Assembly (NCBI RefSeq): GCF_007991655.1
Contig: NZ_BJYT01000005.1
Coordinates: forward strand, 62,001-126,000
DNA: 64,000 nucleotides
Reading direction: 5' to 3'
Origin: Segetibacter aerophilus
GTDB lineage: Bacteria > Bacteroidota > Bacteroidia > Chitinophagales > Chitinophagaceae
The position numbers and the translations under genes were made by a program. Positions 45,499 through 54,316 of the stretch are shown here, in pieces. Under the pieces are notes generated by a model. The model ran no database searches. It was not told where the DNA came from and was given only the letters and a program-made list of their open reading frames with translations. Within the stretch, counting starts at the first letter, position 1. Each line of letters starts with the position of its first letter.

Positions 45499-46545
45499 TT
45501 ATCTTTTGCCAAAATCAGCAGCGACCTTGTTTAGTTGATCGGCAGTGGTTGATTGCTTTCCTTCTTCAATTAAAACGCGGTATTTGAAAGTTACCGAGTC
45601 TCCCGGTTTTAAGGTTAAGTTTTTTGCTGATTTGTCATTGGTGAAAATTTTCTCTCCCAAAGGATTTGCCGCAAAAAGACCGTAACCTCTGGCGTGCCAG
45701 AACGTAGGGTAATTTGGATTGGAAGGATGATCGATAATGCTGATGCTAACAGAGTCATTACCCATCTTACCATATACTTTACACCAGGCAGCTCTTGTGC
45801 TCCAGGCATCGTTGCCTTGTTTGCCTTCACTGGTTATGTAGTTTCCGTTCGGTATCTTATCTGTTCCTGCTTTTACGACGGTTACATTGCCTTTATCGTC
45901 TGTAAATTTTTGATCTTCTTTAGCGGGGATTTCCAATGCGTGTGCAACTCTCAACCCTAATAGGCCATCTTTGGCGTCTTTGAAAACAACTTGTGTAACT
46001 GCTTTTAGCGTAGTAGTTCTGTCTATAATTCGTTGGTTGCCTTTGCCTGAAAATTCGTAGTTGGTTGTTTCTTCTAACAACACTTCGTTCTTTTGATTGG
46101 TCCAGTTTGCATGGTAGGCAATTACCCCTTTATCACCGCTGGAGGTTTTAAGGATTTTATCTGTTTTTATCCATCCGTACAAATTCTTTTTTTCTGCGGG
46201 GATAGCATATGAATTATTCCAAAAGTCTAAACCGTTTACATTTTCAAAGTTGAACCAAAGTCCAAGATGATGAGGATGATCGGTCGGGTCCCCCGCTTTT
46301 GTCCGCAAGGGAAAGCCCCGTGTTACTTCTGTTCCGTTGGAAGAATGAATTGGATATAAGACAGGCTTTTCTATAGAGCCGGGATATAAAAAACTAGTGA
46401 AAAATCTTCCACCAATAGTCACATCAAACTTATTTTCTTTTGGATCTTTTACAATTTTAACCGCGTCACTTTTTTGTGCAAATGATTTGGAAATGGAAGT
46501 TTGTAAGAGCAAACAGCTGGCAAAAGCATACAAATATCTTTTCAT
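45499..46545 (-). CDS. secreted DUF6807 (PmoA-like) protein
   Basis: Exported beta-rich protein, 348 residues, signal peptide ending SKSFAQ. It matches the Bacteroidota/Planctomycetota family formerly called methane oxygenase PmoA-like and now DUF6807: FTSFLYPGSIEKPVLYPIHSS, GDPTDHPHHLGLWFNFENVNGLDFWNN, and HPSNPNYPTFWHARGYGLFAANPLG near the end. It has no relation to methane oxidation. It is often found with Gfo/Idh/MocA and DUF1080 genes in sugar-use regions. Function is unknown. Confidence 0.8.
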   Translation of the reverse strand: MKRYLYAFASCLLLQTSISKSFAQKSDAVKIVKDPKENKFDVTIGGRFFTSFLYPGSIEKPVLYPIHSSNGTEVTRGFPLRTKAGDPTDHPHHLGLWFNFENVNGLDFWNNSYAIPAEKKNLYGWIKTDKILKTSSGDKGVIAYHANWTNQKNEVLLEETTNYEFSGKGNQRIIDRTTTLKAVTQVVFKDAKDGLLGLRVAHALEIPAKEDQKFTDDKGNVTVVKAGTDKIPNGNYITSEGKQGNDAWSTRAAWCKVYGKMGNDSVSISIIDHPSNPNYPTFWHARGYGLFAANPLGEKIFTNDKSAKNLTLKPGDSVTFKYRVLIEEGKQSTTADQLNKVAADFGKR

Positions 46546-46758
46546 CTAAATCTTGATTTTTATCTCCCCCTAAACGGGAGCAGATGAGTTTACAATGAGG
46601 AACAAATTAAATATAAAATCGAATACAGGAATTTGTTTTTAAAACGAGGGACATCTATACAGTTTTTTTCGTTGATCAATAAATCTTCATCCCGATAAAG
46701 ACGTCGTTTGTTTCTTTTTTAAATAACTAACCTTTAAGTCATTTAGTAATTTTACCTT

Positions 46759-47754
46759 ATGAAAATCACATTCTTTTCCACTCAACCTTACGACAAAGAA
46801 TTCTTCAACAAGCACAACGGTGCATTCAACTTTACGTTCGAATTTTTAGAGGCCGCTTTAAATGAAAAAACCGTAGCGCTCGCTAAGAAAAGCGCAGCGG
46901 TTTGCGTTTTTGTAAATGACAAAGTGAACAGGGAGGTAATTGAGTGCCTGGCTGAAATGGGGGTAAAGATTATAGCGCTAAGATGTGCGGGATTTAACAA
47001 CGTTGACCTTGCGGCAGCGAAAGAAAATAATATAAAGGTCTGCCGAGTACCGGCGTACTCGCCCGAAGCTGTTGCTGAACATGCTGTTGCTATGATTTTG
47101 ACTCTTAACCGCAAAACTCATAAAGCTTACAATCGCGTTCGCGAACAAAATTTTTCTTTGAATGGTTTGCTTGGATTTGACTTGCATGGTAAAACTGTGG
47201 GGGTGGTTGGCACCGGCAATATTGGTCGCGCTTTTTGTAAAATCATGGTAGGGTTTGGATGTAAAGTGCTTGCTTTTGATCTTATAGCAAATAGAGAAGT
47301 GGAGGCTTTGGGGGTTGAGTACCTGCCCCTTATCGACGTAATAGCTGCAAGTGATATTATTTCCCTTCACTCGCCGCTGAATGACCAAACACATAACATG
47401 GTGAACAGCGAAACGATTGCTATGATGAAAACAGGAGCTATGCTGATCAATACAAGCCGGGGAGGACTGGTAGATACAAAGGCGGTAATCGAGGGACTGA
47501 AATCGGGCAAGCTTGGATATGTAGGAATTGACGTGTATGAACAGGAAGAGAAGTTGTTTTTCAAAGATCTTTCCGGTGGCATTATACAAGACGATGTTAT
47601 TTCACGGCTCATCAGTTTTCCCAACGTGTTGATTACTGCTCACCAGGGATTTTTTACCAATGAAGCCCTTACTCAAATCGCTGTGGTAACCTTGTCAAAC
47701 GTTGATTCAATTTTAAAAAATAATACAATCGCACCCGCTAATACTGTTGCCTAA
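46759..47754 (+). CDS. ldhA: D-lactate dehydrogenase-type 2-hydroxyacid dehydrogenase
   Basis: NAD-dependent D-2-hydroxyacid dehydrogenase, 331 residues, of the fermentative D-lactate dehydrogenase class. It starts MKITFFSTQPYDKEFF, typical of LdhA. Visible features are LRCAGFNNVDL (substrate Arg-Cys-Ala-Gly), the dinucleotide site VGVVGTGNIGRAF followed by an acidic residue in LAFD, INTSRGGLVD with the catalytic Arg, VGIDVYEQEEKLFF (Glu) and ITAHQGFFTNEAL (His). It reduces pyruvate to D-lactate or the reverse and is cytoplasmic. It is a single-gene unit. Confidence 0.9.
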   Translation: MKITFFSTQPYDKEFFNKHNGAFNFTFEFLEAALNEKTVALAKKSAAVCVFVNDKVNREVIECLAEMGVKIIALRCAGFNNVDLAAAKENNIKVCRVPAYSPEAVAEHAVAMILTLNRKTHKAYNRVREQNFSLNGLLGFDLHGKTVGVVGTGNIGRAFCKIMVGFGCKVLAFDLIANREVEALGVEYLPLIDVIAASDIISLHSPLNDQTHNMVNSETIAMMKTGAMLINTSRGGLVDTKAVIEGLKSGKLGYVGIDVYEQEEKLFFKDLSGGIIQDDVISRLISFPNVLITAHQGFFTNEALTQIAVVTLSNVDSILKNNTIAPANTVA

Positions 47755-47961
47755 ACTGGTACATACATATTGATGGTACATTGAAACCAGGTAAGGATTG
47801 TATTGTCTCAATATTTATTGTATGTTAAAATGTATGAAAAAAGTTAAAATAGCTCCCAACCATATCTTTTAAACTACCATCTTCGTAAGAGGCAATTCCA
47901 TCGAGGCCTAAAAACTTGCGGAGTAAAAAAATCTTTCAGTAAAAAACTTTTTCTTTGTTCC

Positions 47962-49155
47962 ATGAAAACATTAAAGTATTTGTCGATTGTATTGACAGGC
48001 CTTGTTTTTTTTATCGCCTGTCAAAAGGAGTTGAGCTTGGACAGTGGATTTGCAGGCAAGACTGCGACAGGGTCGTTACTTGACTCGGCAAATAACTGTC
48101 GGAATATTGCTGTTAGTGGTCCTTTCATTGTCGATAGTACGCTCAATGATAATAGCTACGTATCAGTCCAGGTGAATTTTGCTACAGGTGGAGCCTACCG
48201 GATTTTTACAGATACTCAAAATGGTTTTTCTTTCCAGGACTCAGGTTATGCGCCTGCTGGAACTCAAACAATAAAATTGAAAGCAACAGGTAGACCGGTA
48301 GCAGCGAGAGCAACCACGTTTACTGTCGCCTTCGATACTACTTTCTGCTCTTTTACTGTAACCGTTATTAGCAAAACACCCGCTACTTACTCACTTGCAG
48401 GTACGCCGGGAAGTTGTACTACCGCTGGCGTGCAGGGTACATACACGACCGGGATCGCTCTTAATTCTGCCAACAAGGTTTCATTACAAGTAAACGTAAC
48501 TGCTCTAGGCAGCTACTCAGTAAGTACAATATCAACAGGAGGTATGAGCTTCAGCGGAACAGGAACCTTTACTACCCTGGGACCTCAAACAATCGTCTTG
48601 CAAGGAAGTGGAACACCTACTACAGCTGGTGCAAATTCTATCCCGGTTACTGCGGGTAGCAGTACATGTAGCTTTACTGTAAACGTAACTGCCGGAACAA
48701 CAGGCAATGTAATTCCTGAAAACGACCGGGATTCAGCATGGAGCTTTAACGGAGGAACTAACTTCTTCCATGGTCCTTTTTACGATGTATTTGACACTAC
48801 CATAAATAATATCTACGGCTTCATTTTCCTGGGCTATACTCCTACCACCGGTGATACAACTATCCAGTTTGGTGTATTTTCTCAGACGGGAAAAATTGCA
48901 TCCGGAAGTACTTACAATAGTGCAAATTCTCTTGCTGCATTTTATTATACTGATTACAAGGATACTTCGAAGGTTAATAAGATATATACAGCCGATTTCA
49001 ATACTCCGTCTGCCAGTACAACGATAACCATTTCGGCATATGATTCAACCACGAGGATAGTAACCGGAACATTTGGAGGGTCAGCAGTAAACGCCACTGG
49101 TACAGTAGCACCAATTACCAATGGCAAATTCAGGGCAAAAGTGAGGAAAACTTAA
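47962..49155 (+). CDS. repeat-containing lipoprotein, adhesin-like
   Basis: Probable surface lipoprotein, 397 residues. The lipobox FIAC puts the lipidated Cys at about residue 20. Two similar beta-rich repeats of about 90 residues follow (roughly 46-135 and 148-242). Each begins with a Cys, contains VSVQVNF/VSLQVNV and a GTQTIKL/GPQTIVL strand, and ends CSFTVTV/CSFTVNV, so each probably has an internal disulfide. The C-terminal 150 residues (from NVIPENDRDSAWSFNG) form a separate domain of a type common in Bacteroidota lipoproteins. No enzymatic motif is seen. Confidence 0.75.
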   Translation: MKTLKYLSIVLTGLVFFIACQKELSLDSGFAGKTATGSLLDSANNCRNIAVSGPFIVDSTLNDNSYVSVQVNFATGGAYRIFTDTQNGFSFQDSGYAPAGTQTIKLKATGRPVAARATTFTVAFDTTFCSFTVTVISKTPATYSLAGTPGSCTTAGVQGTYTTGIALNSANKVSLQVNVTALGSYSVSTISTGGMSFSGTGTFTTLGPQTIVLQGSGTPTTAGANSIPVTAGSSTCSFTVNVTAGTTGNVIPENDRDSAWSFNGGTNFFHGPFYDVFDTTINNIYGFIFLGYTPTTGDTTIQFGVFSQTGKIASGSTYNSANSLAAFYYTDYKDTSKVNKIYTADFNTPSASTTITISAYDSTTRIVTGTFGGSAVNATGTVAPITNGKFRAKVRKT

Positions 49156-49177
49156 AATAGGTTTTTTTATTATAGCG

Positions 49178-49206
49178 AAGGGTTGTCTTAAAAAAAGATG
49201 ACCCTT
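49178..49206 (+). terminator. likely terminator after the lipoprotein gene
   Basis: AAGGGTTGTCTT pairs with AAGATGACCCTT, with two G-U pairs, 22 bp after the stop codon. The T-run is short (TTGTT). Confidence 0.55.
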
Positions 49207-49210
49207 TGTT

Positions 49211-49294
49211 ATGTTAGGAATAGCCGCTACTGTATTAGAAGGGATTATGAAGGGAATAACGGAATGGGGCATAAAGAGTCTTCAACGCGTATAG
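49211..49294 (+). CDS. possible small peptide, 27 residues
   Basis: ATG 49211 to TAG 49292-49294 encodes MLGIAATVLEGIMKGITEWG plus IKSLQRV, which would form a continuous amphipathic helix. It lies between two terminator-like hairpins and has no clear ribosome-binding site or promoter. It may be chance. Confidence 0.2.
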   Translation: MLGIAATVLEGIMKGITEWGIKSLQRV

Positions 49295-49327
49295 AAGGAG
49301 CAGCGGGATGCTGATTTATTGTTTTAA

Positions 49328-49364
49328 ATGAAAAGAGTGGAGATTCAATCTCCACTCTTTTCAT
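49328..49364 (-). terminator. intrinsic terminator, bidirectional
   Basis: ATGAAAAGAGTGGAGA pairs perfectly with TCTCCACTCTTTTCAT. It lies 29 bp beyond the end of lspA on the minus strand. Confidence 0.85.
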
Positions 49365-49393
49365 GTTTTAAATAAGTATTTTTAAATTAGGCA

Positions 49394-50074
49394 TTATTCT
49401 ACCACCTGCACTTTGTCATCTATTTTAATTTCTGAAGTAGTAGTGTGCAATTGCTCATCGTGCTTCTTAAAGAATTTGTTTTGAAAAATCAGGATAGCAA
49501 TTACTCCTATTGAAATTGAGGCGTCAGCGATGTTAAACACAGGTCTGAAAAACTCAAATTCTTCCCCGCCCCAAAACGGAAACCAGCTAGGATAATGTGT
49601 ATTTGTAATAATTGGAAAGTAAAGCATGTCAACTACTTTACCATGTAAGAAGCTCGCGTATCCTCCCCCTTTTGGCATAAACTGCGCTATGTTTTGCATG
49701 TAAGGATCACTGTCATTGAAAATAAGACCATAGAACATACTGTCTATCAGGTTGCCTAGAGCGCCCGCAAAAATTAAAGCACTGCAGTAAATAAAACCTG
49801 CGTGGTATTTTTTTCTTATAAAATCGCGGATGATAAAGACACCGGCTATCACGGCAACAAGGCGAAACAATGTCAAAGCAACTTTCCCCCAATCGCCACC
49901 CATCTTCCAGCCCCATGCCATTCCCTCGTTTTCTACGAAATGCAACCTGAACCAGTTCATCCCCAGTACTTTCACTTCGTGACCGATAAAAAAATGCGTT
50001 TTTATGTAGAACTTAAAAGCCTGATCGATGAAAAGAATAAACAGAATTAGGAGGATAACGTTCCGGGACTTCAC
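49394..50074 (-). CDS. lspA: lipoprotein signal peptidase (signal peptidase II)
   Basis: Inner membrane aspartyl protease that removes the signal peptide from lipoproteins after lipidation, 226 residues. Four helices are visible. The catalytic aspartates lie in GALGNLIDSMFYG and FNIADASISIGV, and the conserved Asn of the family is in VENEGMAWG. The region between them is enlarged, as in other Bacteroidota. The frame stays open to a TTG at 50092, but that codon lies in a TATATTTG promoter box. GTG 50074 gives MKSRNVILLILFILFIDQAF, a typical LspA start. Confidence 0.9.
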   Translation of the reverse strand: MKSRNVILLILFILFIDQAFKFYIKTHFFIGHEVKVLGMNWFRLHFVENEGMAWGWKMGGDWGKVALTLFRLVAVIAGVFIIRDFIRKKYHAGFIYCSALIFAGALGNLIDSMFYGLIFNDSDPYMQNIAQFMPKGGGYASFLHGKVVDMLYFPIITNTHYPSWFPFWGGEEFEFFRPVFNIADASISIGVIAILIFQNKFFKKHDEQLHTTTSEIKIDDKVQVVE

Positions 50075-50089
50075 TTTAAAAAATTTGGG

Positions 50090-50097
50090 CAAATATA
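50090..50097 (-). promoter_or_regulatory. putative -7 box (TATATTTG) for lspA
   Basis: On the minus strand TATATTTG matches TAnnTTTG and lies 15 nt before the chosen GTG start. The -33 element is weak. Its presence argues against the upstream TTG as start codon. Confidence 0.35.
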
Positions 50098-50267
50098 AGG
50101 AAACGGGTATGATGAAGGAATGAATTATAACGGTTATAACAGTTTCTACTTATGAAAGAAAAGACAGGATAATTGATGGAATTTCAATTACAAATTGAGA
50201 ACTCTCGAAGTGGTTTCAGGCAAAAATGCCTATTTATTCCTGCTTTTCATTTCTTGCCATAATTGCT

Positions 50268-51599
50268 TTAAACCTTCGGCAACTTGTAACCATTGTGGTA
50301 CTGCTTTGTCAGGTACTTGCTGTTAATGTCTTTATCTGTGAACTTGCTTTTTGCCGAATCCCATACTAGTTTTTGTCCGCTGCGATACGCCGTATTTCCC
50401 ATTTGGGCGACCGTGGCTATATGTGCTCCTGCCTGTATTGAGCAGTGCAAGTCTTCCATCTTGCGCGACTTAATTACATCGATAAAGTTGACGAGGTGCT
50501 TATCAAGGCCGTTATCAGAAGGCTTAACCAGGGGTTTACTTACCTTGTTTTTGCCTTGCCTTTCTTCTATCACTTCCCAGCCTTCCCGGTTTAAAATAAG
50601 TGTTCCGTTGTTGCCTATGTATGCAATACCATGCTCACGATTATAAGGGCCGTTATTTATGCCGAGAGCGGAGTCCCAAATCATATTAAAGTCTTCAAAC
50701 TCGTAAGTGGTAGTCAAAGTATCTGGAGTTTCTTCGAACAAGTCAGGGTAAGCAAAACGACCGCCCAAAGCAGAAACAGAATGGGGCAAAGAAGCTTTCA
50801 TTCCAAGCAAGCCATAGTCTAATAAATGCACTCCCCAATCAGTCATTAAGCCTCCTGCATAATCCCAAAACCAACGGAAATTAAAATGAAAACGATTGGC
50901 ATTGAACGGACGGATAGGAGCCGGCCCGAGCCATTTAGTGTAATCGACGCCAGCCGGAGGTGCAGAGTCAGGAATGACAGGTGCAGGTCTTGCCCAATCA
51001 AGGTAACACCACACTTTCACGGTTCTAATATTGCCCAGCTGCCCGCTGTGCACAAAGTCTACCGCGTCTTTAAAATGTTGTTGGCTACGCTGCCATTGCC
51101 CGGCCTGAACTACTTTATTATATCGTTGTTGTGCAGCTACCATCGCCTGGCATTCTCCAATCGAATTTCCTACAGGCTTTTCAACATACACATCTTTCCC
51201 AGCTTCACAAGCATGCATCATAATCAGCGCATGCCAGTGGTCAGGGGTTCCAATAATTACGGCATCGATATCTTTTTGATCTAATAAGCTTCTATAGTCG
51301 CTGTAAACCTTCACTTTCGAAGCGTCTACTTTCATCTTGGCCAGGTCGGCCATTCTTTTGTCGATCACATTCTTGTCTACATCACAGACTGCTACCAGGT
51401 TTACCCCCGGTACTTTTAGTGCAGCTGATACGTCTGCCCAACCCATTCCATTAATGCCAATGGCGCCGATATTTATTTGATCAGAGGGCATTACACGATT
51501 TTTAAAAATGGCAAATGCCTGGTTATTAATGGCCGACACCAATAAAGACGCGCCCACCATTGTGGCTGATTTTTGCAAAAAGTTTCTTCGGTTTGTCAT
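50268..51599 (-). CDS. TAT-exported Gfo/Idh/MocA family oxidoreductase
   Basis: Sugar oxidoreductase-like protein, 443 residues, with a twin-arginine signal (TNRRNFLQKSATMVGASLLV), so it would be exported folded with its NAD(P) cofactor. The Rossmann part shows INIGAIGINGMGWADV and VYVEKPVGNSIGEC (E-K-P). The C-terminal part contains FHFNFRWFWDYAGGLMTDWGVHLLDYGLLGMK, typical of the secreted Bacteroidota subfamily. Exported members can act on glycosides with tightly bound cofactor. It is flanked by lspA (end-on) and an ABC exporter on the same strand, with no obvious functional link. Confidence 0.88.
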   Translation of the reverse strand: MTNRRNFLQKSATMVGASLLVSAINNQAFAIFKNRVMPSDQINIGAIGINGMGWADVSAALKVPGVNLVAVCDVDKNVIDKRMADLAKMKVDASKVKVYSDYRSLLDQKDIDAVIIGTPDHWHALIMMHACEAGKDVYVEKPVGNSIGECQAMVAAQQRYNKVVQAGQWQRSQQHFKDAVDFVHSGQLGNIRTVKVWCYLDWARPAPVIPDSAPPAGVDYTKWLGPAPIRPFNANRFHFNFRWFWDYAGGLMTDWGVHLLDYGLLGMKASLPHSVSALGGRFAYPDLFEETPDTLTTTYEFEDFNMIWDSALGINNGPYNREHGIAYIGNNGTLILNREGWEVIEERQGKNKVSKPLVKPSDNGLDKHLVNFIDVIKSRKMEDLHCSIQAGAHIATVAQMGNTAYRSGQKLVWDSAKSKFTDKDINSKYLTKQYHNGYKLPKV

Positions 51600-51722
51600 T
51601 CCTCAAATTTTGATTGTGCAAGCAGAAAAGGAAGTTACGGTAATCTTTGATTGTATTTTTTTTTGAACTTATGTGCTTGTTTTGTTTCGTTTGTACCGGC
51701 TTTAGCACTACTATAAAACTTT

Positions 51723-51743
51723 TGTTGCGTCGCACTCGTGTAC
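51723..51743 (-). repeat. dispersed intergenic element, copy 10 (GCG/CGC class)
   Basis: The minus strand reads GTACACGAGTGCGACGCAAC followed by A. The palindrome is GCG-A-CGC; the right flank has lost the CGATG match. It lies between the Gfo/Idh/MocA and ABC exporter genes. Confidence 0.7.
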
Positions 51744-51796
51744 TATCTGCCCCCGCCGCCGCACTGAGAAAACAACTAGTTTGAATGATGTATGCA

Positions 51797-53656
51797 TTAT
51801 TGGTAGCCCATGGCCTGCAGTCTAAATAGCTCTGCATATCTACCCCCTTTTTGCAGTAATTCTTCGTGGCTGCCTATTTCTACCAGCTGGCCTTTTTCCA
51901 ACACAACTATTCTGTCAGCCATTCTCACGGTCGAAAAGCGATGGGATATCAGTACGGCTGTCTTCCCTTTTGTCAATTCAGCAAATCGTTGAAACACTTC
52001 ATACTCCGCCCTTGCATCTAAGGCTGCAGTTGGCTCATCAAGTATCAGCAACTGAGCGTCTTTCATATATGCTCTGGCAAGGGCTATTTTTTGCCATTCT
52101 CCGCCGGACAAATCAATTCCGTTATTGAAACGTCTACCTAACATCTGCTCGTATTTATTCGGCAACCTCTCAATCAAAGGATGCGCCATGCTTTGCTCTG
52201 ATGAGCTCTTAATAAGCGGATGATTGCTGACCTCTGAAATATTTCCAACCGCAATATTCTGGTTCACGCTCATTTGGTAACGAATAAAATCCTGGAAGAT
52301 CACACCTATTTGTATTCTCAATTCATCGAGGTCGTATTCACGCAGGTTAATTCCGTCAAGCAGAATTTGTCCTTCTGTAGGATCGTACAAACGGGCCAGC
52401 AACTTTACAAGTGTAGTTTTGCCTGCGCCATTTTCTCCTACCAAAGCAATCTTTTCTCCCGGACGAAGTGTAAAGCTGAGGTGACGATTGGCCCATCGTT
52501 CGGAATTGGAATACCTGAAGCCAACATTGTCGAAAGTAAATCCGTACTTAATTGGTTTTGGAAAGGGCACGGGATTGGTAGCTAGAACAATTTTAGGCTG
52601 TATTTCGAAAAACTCAAAAAAGTCTTGCAAGTAAACTGCGCCTTGAGAAACGCTGGTAAAACGAATTAATATTCCTTCCAACAAACTTCTTAGTTGTCTG
52701 AAAGAACCGGCGAGAAAAGTTAGGGAGCCAATTGTTATTTTCCCCTGTGTTGCTTGTGCGATCATAAAAACATAAGCTCCGTAATACCCCGCACTTCCTA
52801 ACATGGTAAACAGTGTTCCCCATACCGTTCGCCTCATTGCCAACAACTTATTGTCTTTATAAAACTGGCCCGACAACTCTTTAAACCGATTAATAATAAA
52901 CCCGGACAAATTAAAAATTTTAACCTCTTTAGCCGTTTCATCACTTGCACCTAAAAAACGTACATAGTCTAGTTCTCTTCTTTCAGGTGTCTGTCGCCTG
53001 CTTAGCGCGTATGTCTTATCATTAAAATAAGCCTCGCCAAGAAAAGCCGGTATAATCGCAACAAGCAACAGAATAATCAGCCACGGATTAAATGCAAGTA
53101 ATCCGGCTGCAAGAAAAGCCATGGTGATTAAGTCCTGCACCTGGCTTAACACCTGTGATAGCAGGATAGTGCGTCCAATCGTTTGTTGCCTTGCCCGCTC
53201 CAGTTTATCGTAAAAGGCAGAGTTTTCGAACTGATCAAGATCGAGCGTGGCAGCATGGCTCATTATCTTAACCGAAGTATGGTTAGAAAACTTGTCTCCC
53301 AGCAAACTATCCATCAAAGTGATACTCCTGCTTAAACTGTCGGAAAGAATGGCGAGTCCAAATTCAATAGCAACAAGGGTCCAGAGATGATAAGAAGAAA
53401 AGGTAGTCTTATGTTGACTTATCAGGATAACCTGGTCAATAATCAGTTTGCCAACGTACAGAATAGCAAGAGGTGTAGCAGACTTAATAATGCGTAGAAG
53501 CGCATTAATAATGGTCATCCATTTGCTGGTTTCCCAAACAAGCTTAAAAAACCTTGGAAGGTTACGAAGCGCAGAAAGTCTTTCTTTTAGGGTTAATTGA
53601 TTTGTAGGTGTTTTACCGGGTTTCTCTTTGCTAAACAAGCTCTTCCAAAAAGTCAT
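51797..53656 (-). CDS. ABC exporter, fused membrane and ATPase domains
   Basis: Half-size ABC exporter, 619 residues, likely working as a homodimer in the inner membrane. The six-helix membrane domain covers about 40-340. The ATPase has Walker A GENGAGKTTLVKLLARLYDP, Q-loop VIFQDFIRYQMSVNQN, signature LSGGEWQKIALARAYMKD, Walker B LLILDEPTAALD and switch histidine in AVLISHRFSTV. All catalytic residues are intact. Substrate is unknown. It ends 198 bp before the Gfo/Idh/MocA start and is probably its own transcript. Confidence 0.9.
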   Translation of the reverse strand: MTFWKSLFSKEKPGKTPTNQLTLKERLSALRNLPRFFKLVWETSKWMTIINALLRIIKSATPLAILYVGKLIIDQVILISQHKTTFSSYHLWTLVAIEFGLAILSDSLSRSITLMDSLLGDKFSNHTSVKIMSHAATLDLDQFENSAFYDKLERARQQTIGRTILLSQVLSQVQDLITMAFLAAGLLAFNPWLIILLLVAIIPAFLGEAYFNDKTYALSRRQTPERRELDYVRFLGASDETAKEVKIFNLSGFIINRFKELSGQFYKDNKLLAMRRTVWGTLFTMLGSAGYYGAYVFMIAQATQGKITIGSLTFLAGSFRQLRSLLEGILIRFTSVSQGAVYLQDFFEFFEIQPKIVLATNPVPFPKPIKYGFTFDNVGFRYSNSERWANRHLSFTLRPGEKIALVGENGAGKTTLVKLLARLYDPTEGQILLDGINLREYDLDELRIQIGVIFQDFIRYQMSVNQNIAVGNISEVSNHPLIKSSSEQSMAHPLIERLPNKYEQMLGRRFNNGIDLSGGEWQKIALARAYMKDAQLLILDEPTAALDARAEYEVFQRFAELTKGKTAVLISHRFSTVRMADRIVVLEKGQLVEIGSHEELLQKGGRYAELFRLQAMGYQ

Positions 53657-53772
53657 TTGTAAAAGTAAGGGAGTTGCGGCTTTTGCTTAGGACTTAAAGA
53701 GGAAGAAAAGTAAAAACTGATATTGTCTTAAAAAGTAAAAACGTTATAAAAACATTCAAACTTACATGTGCC

Positions 53773-53976
53773 TTAACTCATTTTTTTAATTCTTAGTTTA
53801 CGTTTATCCAAGACTGCGAAAGCATTTAATAATTCTTCTACAATTATAGCTAAATCGTCTATCCCTGGCATTAATTGTTGAACAGAAAGAACGTTATAGC
53901 CTTCCTTCTGCAATGCAGCTGTTATTCTTGCATCAGTACTTTCATCTATAATTATTAGTGGGAAGCTATTCGACAT
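53773..53976 (-). pseudogene. truncated DUF5615 (PIN-like toxin) remnant
   Basis: 67 residues beginning MSNSFPLIIIDESTDARITAAL and continuing KEGYNVLSVQQLMPGIDDLAIIVEELL, which resembles the first half of DUF5615 PIN-like nuclease toxins. It then ends in an unrelated basic tail (NAFAVLDKRKLRIKKMS) where family members carry ILITEDKDF-type motifs. Usual length is about 110-120 residues, so it looks decayed. Its ATG overlaps the end of the upstream DUF433 gene by 11 bp (ATGTCGAATAG), the usual toxin-antitoxin arrangement. Confidence 0.55.
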
Positions 53977-54190
53977 CCAATAATATTTCATTCCTTACCA
54001 ATGCAGCACCGTAAGAAATGCAAGCTAAAATAGCTTCTCGGGTAAGAAAAGGGTAGGCTACCAAAAGTTCTTCAATTGTCTCCCCTGCGCCTATCTTTTC
54101 CAGGATTAAGTCTACACCTATCCTGGTACCGTTTATCACGGCTTTTCCTCTTAAAATACCTGGTCTATACTCTACAAATTCGTTTGCCAT
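53966..54190 (-). CDS. DUF433 family antitoxin-like protein
   Basis: 74-residue protein of the DUF433 family: EYRPGILRGKAVINGTRIGVDLILEKIGAGETIEELLVAYPFLTREAILACISYGA, with the characteristic RPGILRGKAVINGTRI segment. These small winged-helix proteins act as antitoxins to DUF5615 PIN-like nucleases. The open frame extends 23 codons upstream, but ATG 54190 gives the family start. Its partner gene immediately downstream seems truncated, so this may be an orphan antitoxin. Confidence 0.85.
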   Translation of the reverse strand: MANEFVEYRPGILRGKAVINGTRIGVDLILEKIGAGETIEELLVAYPFLTREAILACISYGAALVRNEILLDVE

Positions 54191-54264
54191 AAAAATACTT
54201 TGTCTAAAATTACGAAGATATTTTTTGCTTCTTTGCCTTCTTAAGCTTGTCGCAAACATGCATA

Positions 54265-54298
54265 AAAAAAGCCGCTAGTTCATTACTAACAGCTTTTA
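54265..54298 (-). terminator. intrinsic terminator of the NIPSNAP gene
   Basis: On the minus strand AAAAGCTGTTAGT, AATGA, ACTAGCGGCTTTTTT forms a stem with a few G-U pairs and a T-run, 19 bp beyond the gene end. Confidence 0.75.
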
Positions 54299-54316
54299 TA
54301 AATAACTAATTCTTTT

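Noticed and set aside
45499-46545. Methane monooxygenase subunit (PmoA)
   Set aside because: The family name PmoA-like is historical; the protein is a soluble exported beta-rich protein without membrane helices or copper-site features.
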